Notes: generated by a model not told the origin, from the sequence alone. DNA of 64,000 nucleotides from Pirellulales bacterium (GCA_035546535.1 DASZWQ010000194.1:1-64000), one strand, 5' to 3'; counted from the first letter of the stretch, positions 20,074-28,092 are shown. Made by a program: numbers and translations.

Positions 20074-21231
20074 CTACCGTGCCGCCGTGATCGCTTCGGC
20101 GGTTTTCCACTTGCCGTCGGCCCGCTCTACGCGGTGATAGAGCGTGTCGCGTTCGACCGGTTCGCGGCCGGCTTCGACAATCAAGCGTTTGATTTCGTCG
20201 ACGGTGAGAACTTCCGGCGTCTCGGCGCCCGCATCGTGATAGATCAGCTCGTGACGCACCGTGCCATCCAGGTCGTCGGCGCCGTAGGAGAGCGCGGCCT
20301 GCGCCGTGCCGATTCCGAGCATGATCCAATACGCCTTGATGTGATCGACGTTGTCGAGCATCAATCGGCTGACGGCCATGGTGCGCAGGTCCATGACGCT
20401 CGACGGCTTGCGGATGTGGCTTAGTCCGGTGTTATCAGGGTGGAAGGCCAGCGGGATGAACGTCTGAAATCCGCCGGTTCGATCCTGCAGTTCGCGGAGC
20501 CGGATCAAATGGTCGATGCGGTGGAAGGAATTCTCGATGTGGCCGTAGAGCATCGTGCAGTTCGTGCGCAGGCCCAGCTCGTGCGCGGTGCGATGAATGT
20601 CGAGCCAGTTCTGGGCGTCGGCCTTGTGTTCGCAAATCTGGTCGCGGACCTCGGGATGAAAAATCTCGGCTCCGCCGCCGGGCATGCTGCCCAACCCTGC
20701 GGCGCGCATATCGGCCAGGATTTCCTGCATCGACATGCCGGTCAGATGTTGAAACCAATTGATCTCGACCGCCGTCCATGCTTTCAGATGCAACTGCGGA
20801 TAAGCGGCGTGCAAGATCGCGATGATGTTGCGGTACCAGTCGTACTTGCGCTGGTGATGCAGGCCGCCCACGATGTGCATCTCGGTGCAGCCGTTTTCCA
20901 ATGCTTCGCGACCGCGCTCGAGAATCTGCTCGTCGCTCATCGCGTACCCCTTCGGGTCGCGCAAATCGGAACGGAACGCACAGAACGTGCAGCGATAGAC
21001 GCAGACGTTCGTGGGATTCAGATGCGTGTTGATATTGAAGTACGTGAAATGGCCGTTCTTCCGCTCGCGCACCAGATTGGCCAGGGCTCCCACCTCGTTC
21101 AAGGGCACGACGGGGCTATCGAGAAACATCCCATCGTCAAACGACAGACGCTCGCCAGCTTCGACTTTGGCGCGGATCGATTCGAGAGTGGGCGGAACGG
21201 CTTTGATCATCGTTTCTTGCAGGACGCCCAT
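20074..21231 (-). CDS. mqnE: Aminofutalosine synthase (radical SAM), futalosine menaquinone pathway
   Basis: Joins SAM's adenosyl group to 3-((1-carboxyvinyl)oxy)benzoate to make aminofutalosine. The 385-residue protein has the radical SAM cluster C77-X3-C81-X2-C84 within NPTNVCVYRCTFCAF, the HIVGGLHHQ motif and the PGGGAEIF block of the MqnE/MqnC group. The CVYRCTFCAF form and the LNPTN opening favour MqnE over MqnC; the alternative cannot be excluded without a tree. It is the last gene of a minus-strand run with ubiE-, ubiX- and ubiA-like genes, 99 bases after ubiA. Confidence 0.85.
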   Translation of the reverse strand: MGVLQETMIKAVPPTLESIRAKVEAGERLSFDDGMFLDSPVVPLNEVGALANLVRERKNGHFTYFNINTHLNPTNVCVYRCTFCAFRSDLRDPKGYAMSDEQILERGREALENGCTEMHIVGGLHHQRKYDWYRNIIAILHAAYPQLHLKAWTAVEINWFQHLTGMSMQEILADMRAAGLGSMPGGGAEIFHPEVRDQICEHKADAQNWLDIHRTAHELGLRTNCTMLYGHIENSFHRIDHLIRLRELQDRTGGFQTFIPLAFHPDNTGLSHIRKPSSVMDLRTMAVSRLMLDNVDHIKAYWIMLGIGTAQAALSYGADDLDGTVRHELIYHDAGAETPEVLTVDEIKRLIVEAGREPVERDTLYHRVERADGKWKTAEAITAAR

Positions 21232-21330
21232 GCGGCGTCGGCTCCTTCACGGTTGACTTGTCAGGCAGCCTCAATTTAGCAGTCAGGTCGTCCGTCGCAA
21301 ATGCCGCCGGTCGGCGCCATCCCGCACGTC

Positions 21331-22251
21331 CTATCGCATGTACAAATCCAGGGCCGCCACGACGAACAACCCGATGCTGATCACGGCGTTCACATTGAAA
21401 AATGCCATGTTCACGCGCGTCAGGTCGTCGGGCCGCACGAGCCAATGTTCATAGATCAAGAGTAGCGCCACGACCGCGATCCCCGCCAGGTAAATCCATC
21501 CCAACAGCGGATACGCAATCGGCAGCAGAAACAACAGGGCAACGGTTCCCAGGTGGCACGCCGCCGCCAGCCGCAGTGCCCGTGGCACGCCCAGACGCAC
21601 CGGGACGCTGCGCAATCCGCGGTCGCGGTCGTAATCGACGTCCTGGCACGCGTAGATAATGTCGAAGCCGGCCACCCACAAGAGCACCGCGGCTCCCAAC
21701 ACCACCGGCGGCCACGCCAGCTCGCCGCGCACGGCGATCCACGCGGCCACGGGCGCCAGCATCAGCGCCGCGCCTAGCCAGAAATGCGCGAGCGCCGTAA
21801 ACCGTTTCGTATAGCTATAGCCGAGCAAAAACCCGAGCACCGGCAGCGAAAGGTAGATCGGCCAGCGGTTGGGCAAGAACAACAACGTCGCGGCGATGAA
21901 GGCCGCGGCGCAGGCAACGGCAAAGGCGGTCACGCTCTTCACACTCAATAATCCGGCCGGCAAATGTCGCATCGCCGTGCGCGGGTTCTCGGCATCGAAC
22001 CGCCGATCGGCCAGGCGATTGAACGCCATCGCGGCGCTCCGCGCAAACACCATGCAGGCGATGATGCCCACGACTTCTTGCCAGTGCCACGAAGTGCCAG
22101 GCGTTTCGTGCGCCGACAGGTTCCAGGCCATGACTGCCGACAACAGCGCAAACGGCAGCGCAAACACCGTATGGCTGAAGCGGATCATTTCCAGGATCAT
22201 TCGCAGTCGCTGCATACGCGCATTCGCCAGAAAGGTCACGACTCGCCCCAC
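21331..22251 (-). CDS. UbiA-family prenyltransferase (MqnP-like)
   Basis: Membrane enzyme predicted to attach the polyprenyl chain to the aromatic menaquinone precursor. The 306-residue protein has about eight or nine membrane helices and both Asp-rich Mg-diphosphate motifs in family positions: NRLADRRFDAENPRT in the first half and CQDVDYDRDRG in the second. It overlaps the ubiX-like gene by 16 bases, implying coupled translation. In futalosine-pathway organisms the UbiA homologue in such clusters is called MqnP, acting with UbiX/UbiD-like enzymes; the context here fits. The ubiD-like partner is not in this window. Confidence 0.88.
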   Translation of the reverse strand: MGRVVTFLANARMQRLRMILEMIRFSHTVFALPFALLSAVMAWNLSAHETPGTSWHWQEVVGIIACMVFARSAAMAFNRLADRRFDAENPRTAMRHLPAGLLSVKSVTAFAVACAAAFIAATLLFLPNRWPIYLSLPVLGFLLGYSYTKRFTALAHFWLGAALMLAPVAAWIAVRGELAWPPVVLGAAVLLWVAGFDIIYACQDVDYDRDRGLRSVPVRLGVPRALRLAAACHLGTVALLFLLPIAYPLLGWIYLAGIAVVALLLIYEHWLVRPDDLTRVNMAFFNVNAVISIGLFVVAALDLYMR

Positions 22252-22934
22252 CGCGCGATCAAACGCTGCTCAATATCCAACTGGTCGCAAATTCGCGCGA
22301 CGACGAAATCGACCAGATCGCGAATTGCATGCACGCCGTGATAAAAGCCGGGCATGGCCGGCAAGACGATGGCGCCGGCCTCGGCCGCGCGGCGCATATT
22401 ATCCAATTGCACTAGCGAAAGTGGAGTCTCGCGCGGTACCAGGATCAGCCGGCGGCGCTCCTTGAGATGCACGTCCGCTGCCCGATGGATCAGGTTGCCC
22501 GAGGCGCCGTGGGCAATGGCGCTCAGCGTTCCGCCCGAGCACGGACAGACGACCATGCCGTCGGTGCGGGCCGAGCCGCTGGCGATTGCCGCAAAGAAAT
22601 CCTGGTAATGATGGTAATGCACGCGGCCGGTCGCGGAGCGATTCGCGTCTCCGCCGCTCGCACCGTCGTATTGCCATGCATCCACGCCGATCAGCTCGCG
22701 CAGTTGCTGGAACCGATCGAGCGCGGCCAGCTCTTTGCGCGTCGGCAGGATGCTATCGAGACGGAACTCTTCGACGTTGACTTCGAGTCCCAATTCCTGT
22801 CGTAGCACAGCGCGGCCAGCGGGACTGATGGCCAATTGCACATCGCAGCCCGTCGCGACCAGCACGTCCAGCAATCGGACAGCGTAGATCGCGCCGCTGG
22901 CGCCGGTGATGGCCAAGACCACGTTGCGCATCAT
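22236..22934 (-). CDS. ubiX: UbiX-like flavin prenyltransferase
   Basis: Makes prenylated FMN, the cofactor of UbiD-type decarboxylases. The 232-residue protein has the opening AITGASGAIYAVRLLD, the SGGTLSAIAHGASGNLIHRAADVHLKE core that binds flavin and prenyl phosphate, and the LVPRETPLS motif. It overlaps ubiE by four bases and ubiA by 16, so it belongs to the same transcript. A longer than usual insert around residues 85-105 (ASGGDANRSATG) is Gly/Ser-rich and probably a loop. Confidence 0.92.
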   Translation of the reverse strand: MMRNVVLAITGASGAIYAVRLLDVLVATGCDVQLAISPAGRAVLRQELGLEVNVEEFRLDSILPTRKELAALDRFQQLRELIGVDAWQYDGASGGDANRSATGRVHYHHYQDFFAAIASGSARTDGMVVCPCSGGTLSAIAHGASGNLIHRAADVHLKERRRLILVPRETPLSLVQLDNMRRAAEAGAIVLPAMPGFYHGVHAIRDLVDFVVARICDQLDIEQRLIARWGES

Positions 22935-23641
22935 TTCACGCCCACGTACAAAGTGGCGACGCCGAGGGTCAGTGGAAAATACCGCACGTCCGAAAGGCCC
23001 GCGCCGCGCATCCGCTCAGCCAGCGCCTCGCCCGAGGGAAACTCACCCACGCTTTCTGGCAAATAATTGTAGGCATCCGAGGCGTTTCGCGCGAGCGCTT
23101 GCCCGATGCGCGGCAGCACGTTGCGGAAGTACCAGCCGTAAATGGCGCGAAACGGCTGCCAGGTCGGCTGCGAGAACTCGAGCACCGCCACGCGACCGCC
23201 GGGACGGCAAACCCGGGCCATCTCGCGCAGACCCTGGTCGGTATCGGTGATGTTCCGCAGGCCGAACGCGACGCAAACGATCTGGAAATGATTGTCCGGC
23301 AGCGGCAACCGCTGCGCATCGGCTTCCAGGAAACTGAGCTGGCCGTTCGCGCCTGCGCGACGGGCCTTCGCCTCGCCGACGACGAGCATCTCGTGGCAGA
23401 AGTCGGCCCCCACGACAGCGGTTTTGCCACCGCCGGCACGTAAGTAGGCCAGGGCCAGGTCGCCCGTCCCGGTGCAAAGGTCAAGGATCGGCGCCGTCGA
23501 AGTCGGCGGCACGCGCCGCACGGTGCGCCACCGCCAGTAATGGTCGACGCCCAGCGACAGCAAATGATTCAAAAAGTCGTAGCGGCCGGCGATCTCGCCA
23601 AACATGCGACGAACCCGGATTTCCGACTTGTCGACGGCCAT
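22931..23641 (-). CDS. ubiE: Demethylmenaquinone methyltransferase UbiE/MenG
   Basis: SAM-dependent C-methyltransferase for the last step of menaquinone synthesis. The 236-residue product has the family opening IAGRYDFLNHLLSLGVDHYWR, SAM motif I LDLCTGTGDLA, and the FGLRNI and GRVAVLEFS blocks. It is the first gene of a minus-strand cluster and has a four-base ATGA-type overlap with ubiX, so the four genes probably form one operon. Confidence 0.93.
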   Translation of the reverse strand: MAVDKSEIRVRRMFGEIAGRYDFLNHLLSLGVDHYWRWRTVRRVPPTSTAPILDLCTGTGDLALAYLRAGGGKTAVVGADFCHEMLVVGEAKARRAGANGQLSFLEADAQRLPLPDNHFQIVCVAFGLRNITDTDQGLREMARVCRPGGRVAVLEFSQPTWQPFRAIYGWYFRNVLPRIGQALARNASDAYNYLPESVGEFPSGEALAERMRGAGLSDVRYFPLTLGVATLYVGVK

Positions 23642-23751
23642 GGAATTTGCTGGTGAAAACAGTCAGCGTGGGCCGAGGATCGGCACGCGCGCCTTGCACG
23701 CCTGAAAGCCCGACCTCGCGGGTACCCCCTGACGATCGCAGGAAGGTGATC

Positions 23752-23800
23752 CATAGAGTACCGGACGGTCGATCCGGTGGTCGCAGGTTCGAGCCCCAGG
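23752..23800 (+). other. tRNA-like remnant
   Basis: A 5-base stem (CCGGA/TCCGG, 23761-23777) closes a 7-base loop like an anticodon arm, and a B-box-like AGGTTCGAGCCC follows at the T-arm position. However, the T stem pairs at only two positions, the base before the apparent anticodon is not T, and no acceptor stem can be formed. It may be a decayed tRNA or a chance match. Confidence 0.3.
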
Positions 23801-23884
23801 CAATAACCGCGGGGAAGAACCCGATGATAACAGGTCACACGCAGGCCCCTAAGGGGGGGCAGGCGAGCGTTTGGCCGGGAGCCC

Positions 23885-25177
23885 TCAGCTTTGTAGCCGG
23901 CCCTTGGGCGCGTTTTCCGACCAGCCGCCACTCGACGCGACGACCATGCCCGGCTGGAAATGGGGTCGCGGCAGCGCCGTCGTAGGACGATCGAGTACGT
24001 GCAGGATGTATTCTGCCGCCCGGCGCGATGCGCCACCGTGACCGACCCGAGCCTTCAGCTCGGCCAGTTCCGCCACGCGCTCGCTACGCAGCGACTCGTT
24101 TGTAAGCCATTGCACGACGTGCGCGGCGATTTCGATGGTCCGATCCTCGCACGTGAGATACTCGGGAAACAACACGCGTTCGCCGTTCTCCCGGTAGGGA
24201 TCGTAGGGTGTCAGGTCGGGGCCGAAGGGAGACCTGCTCGACAACAGGTTGACCAGGGTGATGTACTTCACGTGGCGGAAGAAACCTTGCACGAAGTACG
24301 CCACCCGGCTGATCCAGTACAGGATGACCGTGGGCTTGCTCTGGTAGAGCAGTTCCAATGAGACCGAGCCCGACACGGCCATGCAGCATTCGGCCAGATG
24401 GATCAGTTCGGGGGTGCGGCCGACGTGGATCTCGACCGGCAAGTCCGTGCCGGCAACCATGTGACGGGCCAGCTCGGCCTGATGAGGCTTGAAATTCGCG
24501 ATCGCGAACCGCGCTTCGGGCACGGCCTTGCGAACCAAGGCTGCCGCGCGCAAGAACCAACGAAGATTCTGTTCGACTTCCTGGGTGCGCGAACCGGGCA
24601 GGATCGTCACCAGGCGGCCCGGCTGGGAGCGCTGTCTGGCAAGAAAATCGGGATCGAGCTTTTGACGCCGCACCTCGTCGAAATACGGATGGCCGACGAA
24701 GGTGGCGTTGCAACCGCGCTGCCGAAACCATGCTTCTTCGAACGGCAGGCTGCACAACACGTGGTCGACGAAGCGGCGCATCTTTTTCACGCGCCAGCTT
24801 CCCCACGCCCAAATCTGTGGCGGCGTGTAATAAAAGACGGGAATGCCGTGCGCTTTCGCGCGGCGGGCGATCCACCAGTTGAAGCCGGGGTAGTCGATCA
24901 ATACCACCGCGTCCGGACGCTGGTGGCGAAAGTAGCGGTCCGCCCGGCTGGCCAGATCGAGAAACTTGTGCAAATTCAACAACACGCGCAAAAACCACAT
25001 CACGGCTAGCGCCGTCAGATCGCAATGCAGATCGCAACCCGCCTCGGCCATGAGCGGACCGCCGTAGCCGACGAACGCTACATCCGGGCGCCGGGCACGG
25101 ATGGCGCGCATCAAGTTCGCGCCGTGCAAATCGGCGCTCGGCTCGCCGACCGAGAAGAAGATTTTCACCGCTAACAT
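23885..25177 (-). CDS. lpxB: Lipid-A-disaccharide synthase
   Basis: Condenses UDP-diacylglucosamine with lipid X to form the lipid A disaccharide at the inner face of the cytoplasmic membrane. The 430-residue GT19 protein opens with FFSVGEPSADLHGANL and has VGYGGPLMAEAGC, the DAVVLIDYPGFNW and PQIWAWG blocks, the PGSRTQEV motif of the nucleotide-sugar site and the SGSVSLELL segment. ATG 25177 places FFSVGEPSAD at the N terminus as in the family; a start at 25243 would add 22 unrelated residues. It supports a Gram-negative-type envelope. It stands apart from other lpx genes here. Confidence 0.93.
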   Translation of the reverse strand: MLAVKIFFSVGEPSADLHGANLMRAIRARRPDVAFVGYGGPLMAEAGCDLHCDLTALAVMWFLRVLLNLHKFLDLASRADRYFRHQRPDAVVLIDYPGFNWWIARRAKAHGIPVFYYTPPQIWAWGSWRVKKMRRFVDHVLCSLPFEEAWFRQRGCNATFVGHPYFDEVRRQKLDPDFLARQRSQPGRLVTILPGSRTQEVEQNLRWFLRAAALVRKAVPEARFAIANFKPHQAELARHMVAGTDLPVEIHVGRTPELIHLAECCMAVSGSVSLELLYQSKPTVILYWISRVAYFVQGFFRHVKYITLVNLLSSRSPFGPDLTPYDPYRENGERVLFPEYLTCEDRTIEIAAHVVQWLTNESLRSERVAELAELKARVGHGGASRRAAEYILHVLDRPTTALPRPHFQPGMVVASSGGWSENAPKGRLQS

Positions 25178-25379
25178 CCTGCACGGAGGGGATTTGTCAC
25201 AAAAATCGGCGGCCAAGTATGGCAAATGCGATAGTGCGGACAAAGGGCAGTTGCGCGGCCAAGGCGAGCAAAACCCGACGTCGTGCCCATCGCATTAGGA
25301 CGTGCGGAACGCTTTGCTAGCACTCTCGTCCGAACGCACATCGAATGGCAGCAGGCGTCCCGCATGCGCTGCACACCGC

Positions 25380-25413
25380 AAACAAAAACGGGGCGCCCAA
25401 ATTGGGCGCCCCG
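25380..25413 (-). terminator. Intrinsic terminator after the Cys-rich protein gene
   Basis: A perfect GC-rich stem (CGGGGCGCCCAA with its complement, 25389-25400 and 25402-25413) is followed, on the minus strand, by TTTTTGTTTG. It ends transcription coming from the Cys-rich gene at 25456-25848. Confidence 0.8.
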
Positions 25414-25455
25414 CCTGGAAAATCGAAACGATCAGCCATTTCGTCGACGACTCTC

Positions 25456-25848
25456 TCAGCCACGCGCGCAGCAACGGCTGCTCGCAGCGGTGCAGCATTG
25501 CGGGCAGCAAGCCTCGCACGCGTCACCGCAGCATGCCGAGCAGCTTGCGCCACAGCAATCGGTGGCGCACCCCGCACAGCAGCTTTGAGCAGCCGCCTTC
25601 GAGGCAGCCTTGGCGGCGCAGCAGCTCTTGGCGGTCGCCGTCGAGCCAGCCTTGGCGGCCAGCGTTTTTTCGCCGCCGAGGCAGCAGGCACTCCCGCCGT
25701 TAGCGCAGCATACCGCGCCGCTTACGCAGCAGTCCGGAGCCGTGGCCTGGGCGGCGCCACTAGCAGCCACACCAGTGCTTACCGACAGCGCCACAACGGC
25801 CACTACAGCCAGCGCGCAGCAACACACGAAAACGCGTTTCCTAGACAT
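25456..25848 (-). CDS. Exported small protein with 23 cysteines, mostly CC pairs
   Basis: I do not recognise the family. The 130-residue protein has a signal peptide (about 1-28, cut after a GVAA-type site). The mature part has 23 Cys in about 100 residues, 20 of them in ten CC pairs (for example 40-41, 47-48, 55-56, 76-77, 98-99, 114-115), spaced by Ala-, Ser- and Gly-rich linkers. There is no aromatic core. The density and pairing suggest metal (copper or zinc) binding or extensive disulfides outside the membrane; this is inference. ATG 25848 has AAGGAG about 8 bases upstream. The gene lies 69 bases after the next Cys-rich gene and ends at a strong terminator. Confidence 0.75.
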   Translation of the reverse strand: MSRKRVFVCCCALAVVAVVALSVSTGVAASGAAQATAPDCCVSGAVCCANGGSACCLGGEKTLAAKAGSTATAKSCCAAKAASKAAAQSCCAGCATDCCGASCSACCGDACEACCPQCCTAASSRCCARG

Positions 25849-25917
25849 GGAAAAACTCCTTAGTGAAATGACAAAACCAAACTTCAACTCAGGCCAAACG
25901 AAGGCACCGAGTGACGA

Positions 25918-26364
25918 TTAGTTCCGCCAGGTACAAAGGAGAACCCGCAACGGTGGATGCGAAGAATCGAAGGCAGTGGGCCCATCGACGAACGACCGAA
26001 CGCCCTCGCCGCCGGGGCACCACAGACGATCTACCGCGGCGACAACCGCCAGCGGATTATGCTCGTCGCGAGTCTCGAAGCGCGACGCAACCGGGCGGGT
26101 GACGGGATCACTGGGACGGCAGCACTCGCGGCAAGGGAGCGGCGCTGATTGTGCCGGCGTAGATACCGCCGCCTGCGCCGTGCCTTCGCGCTGGGCAGGC
26201 GTCTTGTGGCAGCAGCTTCGCCGCGCCACTTGCTCAACTGGTTGCCGAGGAGTGCAACAAGAACGCTGTCCCGCCTGACAATGCCGTGTCGGACCAACCC
26301 CGGCCATGAAAGTGGCCGCAGCCAGCAACACATGAATGCCAGGGCGTAGCGCAGAGAGCCACAT
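25918..26364 (-). CDS. Exported Cys-pair protein with C-terminal PPxRVL..W tail
   Basis: A 148-residue unknown protein. ATG 26364 gives a hydrophobic signal (HVLLAAATFMAGV). The mature half carries CC pairs at 36-37, 51-52 (followed by His-Lys) and 81-82, plus C29, C78, C116 and C144. The C terminus ends PPLRVLLCTW followed by two residues, like the end of the protein at 27265-27696. The TTG at 26409 would add 15 basic residues before the signal. Its role is unknown; the context of Cys-rich exported proteins suggests metal handling. It could be read as spurious were it not for the signal peptide and the shared tail. Confidence 0.55.
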   Translation of the reverse strand: MWLSALRPGIHVLLAAATFMAGVGPTRHCQAGQRSCCTPRQPVEQVARRSCCHKTPAQREGTAQAAVSTPAQSAPLPCRECCRPSDPVTRPVASRFETRDEHNPLAVVAAVDRLWCPGGEGVRSFVDGPTAFDSSHPPLRVLLCTWRN

Positions 26365-26426
26365 ATTTACAATTACGATCCGACGCGAGACGCGGTTCGA
26401 CCGGCGCAAGCCAGGAAGCGATAAAG

Positions 26427-26461
26427 GCGGGGCCTCCCTCGCTAAAGAGAGGAGGCCCCGC
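26427..26461 (-). terminator. Strong hairpin downstream of the YHS-repeat gene
   Basis: An 11-base perfect stem, GCGGGGCCTCC paired with GGAGGCCCCGC, with a 13-base loop, 32 bases after the stop of the gene ending at 26493. On the minus strand it is followed by CTTTATC, a weak T tract; in the plus direction it is followed by TTCTTAG. Confidence 0.65.
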
Positions 26462-26492
26462 TTCTTAGTAACAAATCACGTCCGACAACTCA

Positions 26493-27083
26493 TTACTTGG
26501 CCAGTTGCGGCAGCTTCGACGCGAACTTCGCCGGATCCTTCTCAAAGGCGGCCGGGCAGTTTTCGCAGCAGAAGTAAACCTTCTGACCCTGATACACGAC
26601 CGAGGCGGCCGGGTTGATCGGCTTGTTGCTCACCGGGCAGGTGGTCTGGGCCGTGCAGCACTTGGCCAGATCGCCGCCGAGGGCCTTGGCAACTTTATCG
26701 TCGGCCTTTTCCACGGCGCCTTTGCAATTCGGGCAGCAGAAGCCGACCTTCACGCCGTCGATCATCGCCGTCTGCTCGGGATTGCACGCCTTGCCACTGA
26801 TCGGGCAAGCGGTCTGCTTCAACTGGCCGGTGCCCAACATCTGCAGAGCGGCCTTGGCGGCCATCTTCTTGTCGTCGGCCTTGAAAGCCTTCGGGCAGTT
26901 GTCGCAGCAGAACTGAACCTTGCCGCCCATGAACGTGAGCGTCGACGATTCCTTCGCGTCCTTGCCCGAGACGGGGCACTTGGCCTTGAAGGTGGCGTCC
27001 GCCGCGTTGTCAGCGGCGATCAGGGCTTGCGTCAACAACAGGGCCGAAGCAACGAGGCCCGCCAATGCGATACGAGTCTTCAT
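26493..27083 (-). CDS. Exported protein made of three YHS-like metal-binding units
   Basis: A 196-residue protein with a signal peptide (1-23, LIAADN). The rest is three tandem units, about 36-85, 93-143 and 149-192. Each opens with CP(V/I)S(G/N)K and ends with FCCxNC (59-63, 116-120, 172-176), the last followed by PAAFEKDPAKF. This is the YHS-domain pattern, found in copper ATPases and related metal-handling proteins. Fifteen Cys are present, enough for one site per unit. It probably binds a soft metal in the periplasm; the metal is unknown. The ATG at 27083 has AAGGA 7-8 bases upstream, with a candidate promoter just before it. Confidence 0.88.
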   Translation of the reverse strand: MKTRIALAGLVASALLLTQALIAADNAADATFKAKCPVSGKDAKESSTLTFMGGKVQFCCDNCPKAFKADDKKMAAKAALQMLGTGQLKQTACPISGKACNPEQTAMIDGVKVGFCCPNCKGAVEKADDKVAKALGGDLAKCCTAQTTCPVSNKPINPAASVVYQGQKVYFCCENCPAAFEKDPAKFASKLPQLAK

Positions 27084-27121
27084 GAAAATATCCTTTCAAT
27101 CAAAAGCGAAGAACTGTTCTG

Positions 27122-27149
27122 AGTAAAACCGTCCTAGGCGTCTTGTCAA
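27122..27149 (-). promoter_or_regulatory. Candidate promoter of the YHS-repeat gene
   Basis: Minus strand -35 TTGACA (27149-27144), 16-base spacer, -10 TTTACT (27127-27122). The predicted start is near 27115, about 30 bases before the ATG at 27083. Confidence 0.5.
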
Positions 27150-27162
27150 ATCCCGCAAGACG
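27139..27162. promoter_or_regulatory. Inverted repeat over the -35 of the YHS-repeat gene
   Basis: CGTCTTG (27139-27145) and CAAGACG (27156-27162) form a perfect 7-base inverted repeat with a 10-base spacer. It covers the -35 element, a position suited to a repressor or a MerR/ArsR-like metal regulator. No regulator gene is adjacent. Confidence 0.4.
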
Positions 27163-27264
27163 AGAGCATGATCACCCATCGAGAGCGCGAACGCAACAGC
27201 CCAACCGCGGTTAAGGACCGATCCTTGCCGCCGGCGCGCAATGTCACTGTCGCGCTTGCCGGAA

Positions 27265-27696
27265 TCAGATCAACCAGACCGAGAAGAGAACTCGCGCGGG
27301 GGGCGCCGTGATATCCTCAGCCCCTCGTCGCTCGAGTGTTTTCGACGTGTCGCAGACCGTCGAGCCGGAGCTCATCGCGTCGAACTGGATCGCTAGAAGC
27401 GTTTGCTTGACTAGTTCCTGGAGGTCGGTCGGCACCGGAGCCGCGGGCCGGGCCGGGCTCTTCGAGCAACAGCAGTGCGGCTTAGCGGCGCCCGCTGTTT
27501 GCGCAACTCGCTTGGCGCAGCAGCTTTTGGGCTCAGCCCCGTGAGACTGCGCACCGTGAGACTTGCAACAGCCGCAGCATTTCCTGGCCGTGGGCTGGCT
27601 CGCGCAACTGCCGATCGATTGCGGGGCCCCGTTGACGACAATCACCACGACCGCTAACGCCGAGGTCAGCAAATGGTGAATGACGGCACGGGTCAT
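27265..27696 (-). CDS. Exported Cys/His-rich protein with C-terminal PPxRVL..W tail
   Basis: A 143-residue unknown protein with a signal peptide (about 1-24). The mature part has a dense CC/His block: C40-C41-x-C43-C44, two SHGA segments, C59-C60 and H74-C75-C76-C77, which looks like a soft-metal site. A predicted helix (TDLQELVKQTLLAIQFDAM) follows, and the chain ends PPARVLFSVW plus two residues, closely like the tail of the protein at 25918-26364. The two are probably related or use the same tail. It is transcribed alone or ahead of the YHS gene (181-base gap). Confidence 0.65.
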   Translation of the reverse strand: MTRAVIHHLLTSALAVVVIVVNGAPQSIGSCASQPTARKCCGCCKSHGAQSHGAEPKSCCAKRVAQTAGAAKPHCCCSKSPARPAAPVPTDLQELVKQTLLAIQFDAMSSGSTVCDTSKTLERRGAEDITAPPARVLFSVWLI

Positions 27697-28092
27697 ATCT
27701 TCGTCCGACTGTCGTGAGAGGCTGTCGCAATTCTCGTCGCGCGGCCCGCTGGCATGATTGTCGAGGGGCCCACGGGCTAAGTCAAGTTAATCTCGGGCCT
27801 TTGCTGGCCGCCCACCGCCATCGAGCGGAACGCGTTAATCCCTTGCATGGTTGCAACTTGTGGCTACCGTCCCGGGTGTCCGGACAGAAAGGCTGTCCTG
27901 CCAGTCGCCTCGAACTCCCCGGCTTCGACGGTCGCTGCTTCACGACCGCGGTGCGGCGGTCGCTATTATCGAACGCCTGGGGGCGCGTACTATGATAAAT
28001 TGTTCTGCGTGCGCTACTTTTCTTGAAGCCGACGACGTTTGGCGCTTGTCGCGGCCTGCTACTCTCGACCAAGGATGGGGGCGATTGAAGTT
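27697..28092. other. Divergent intergenic region
   Basis: About 395 bases between the Cys/His-rich gene (minus) and the di-haem cytochrome gene (plus). A 6-base inverted repeat GGACAG...CTGTCC is at 27882-27898. A TATGAT at 27991-27996 could be a -10 for the cytochrome gene but lacks a good -35. No coding signal. Confidence 0.4.

Noticed and set aside
23752-23800. Functional tRNA gene
   Set aside because: T stem pairs at two positions only, position 33 is not T, and no acceptor stem can be built.
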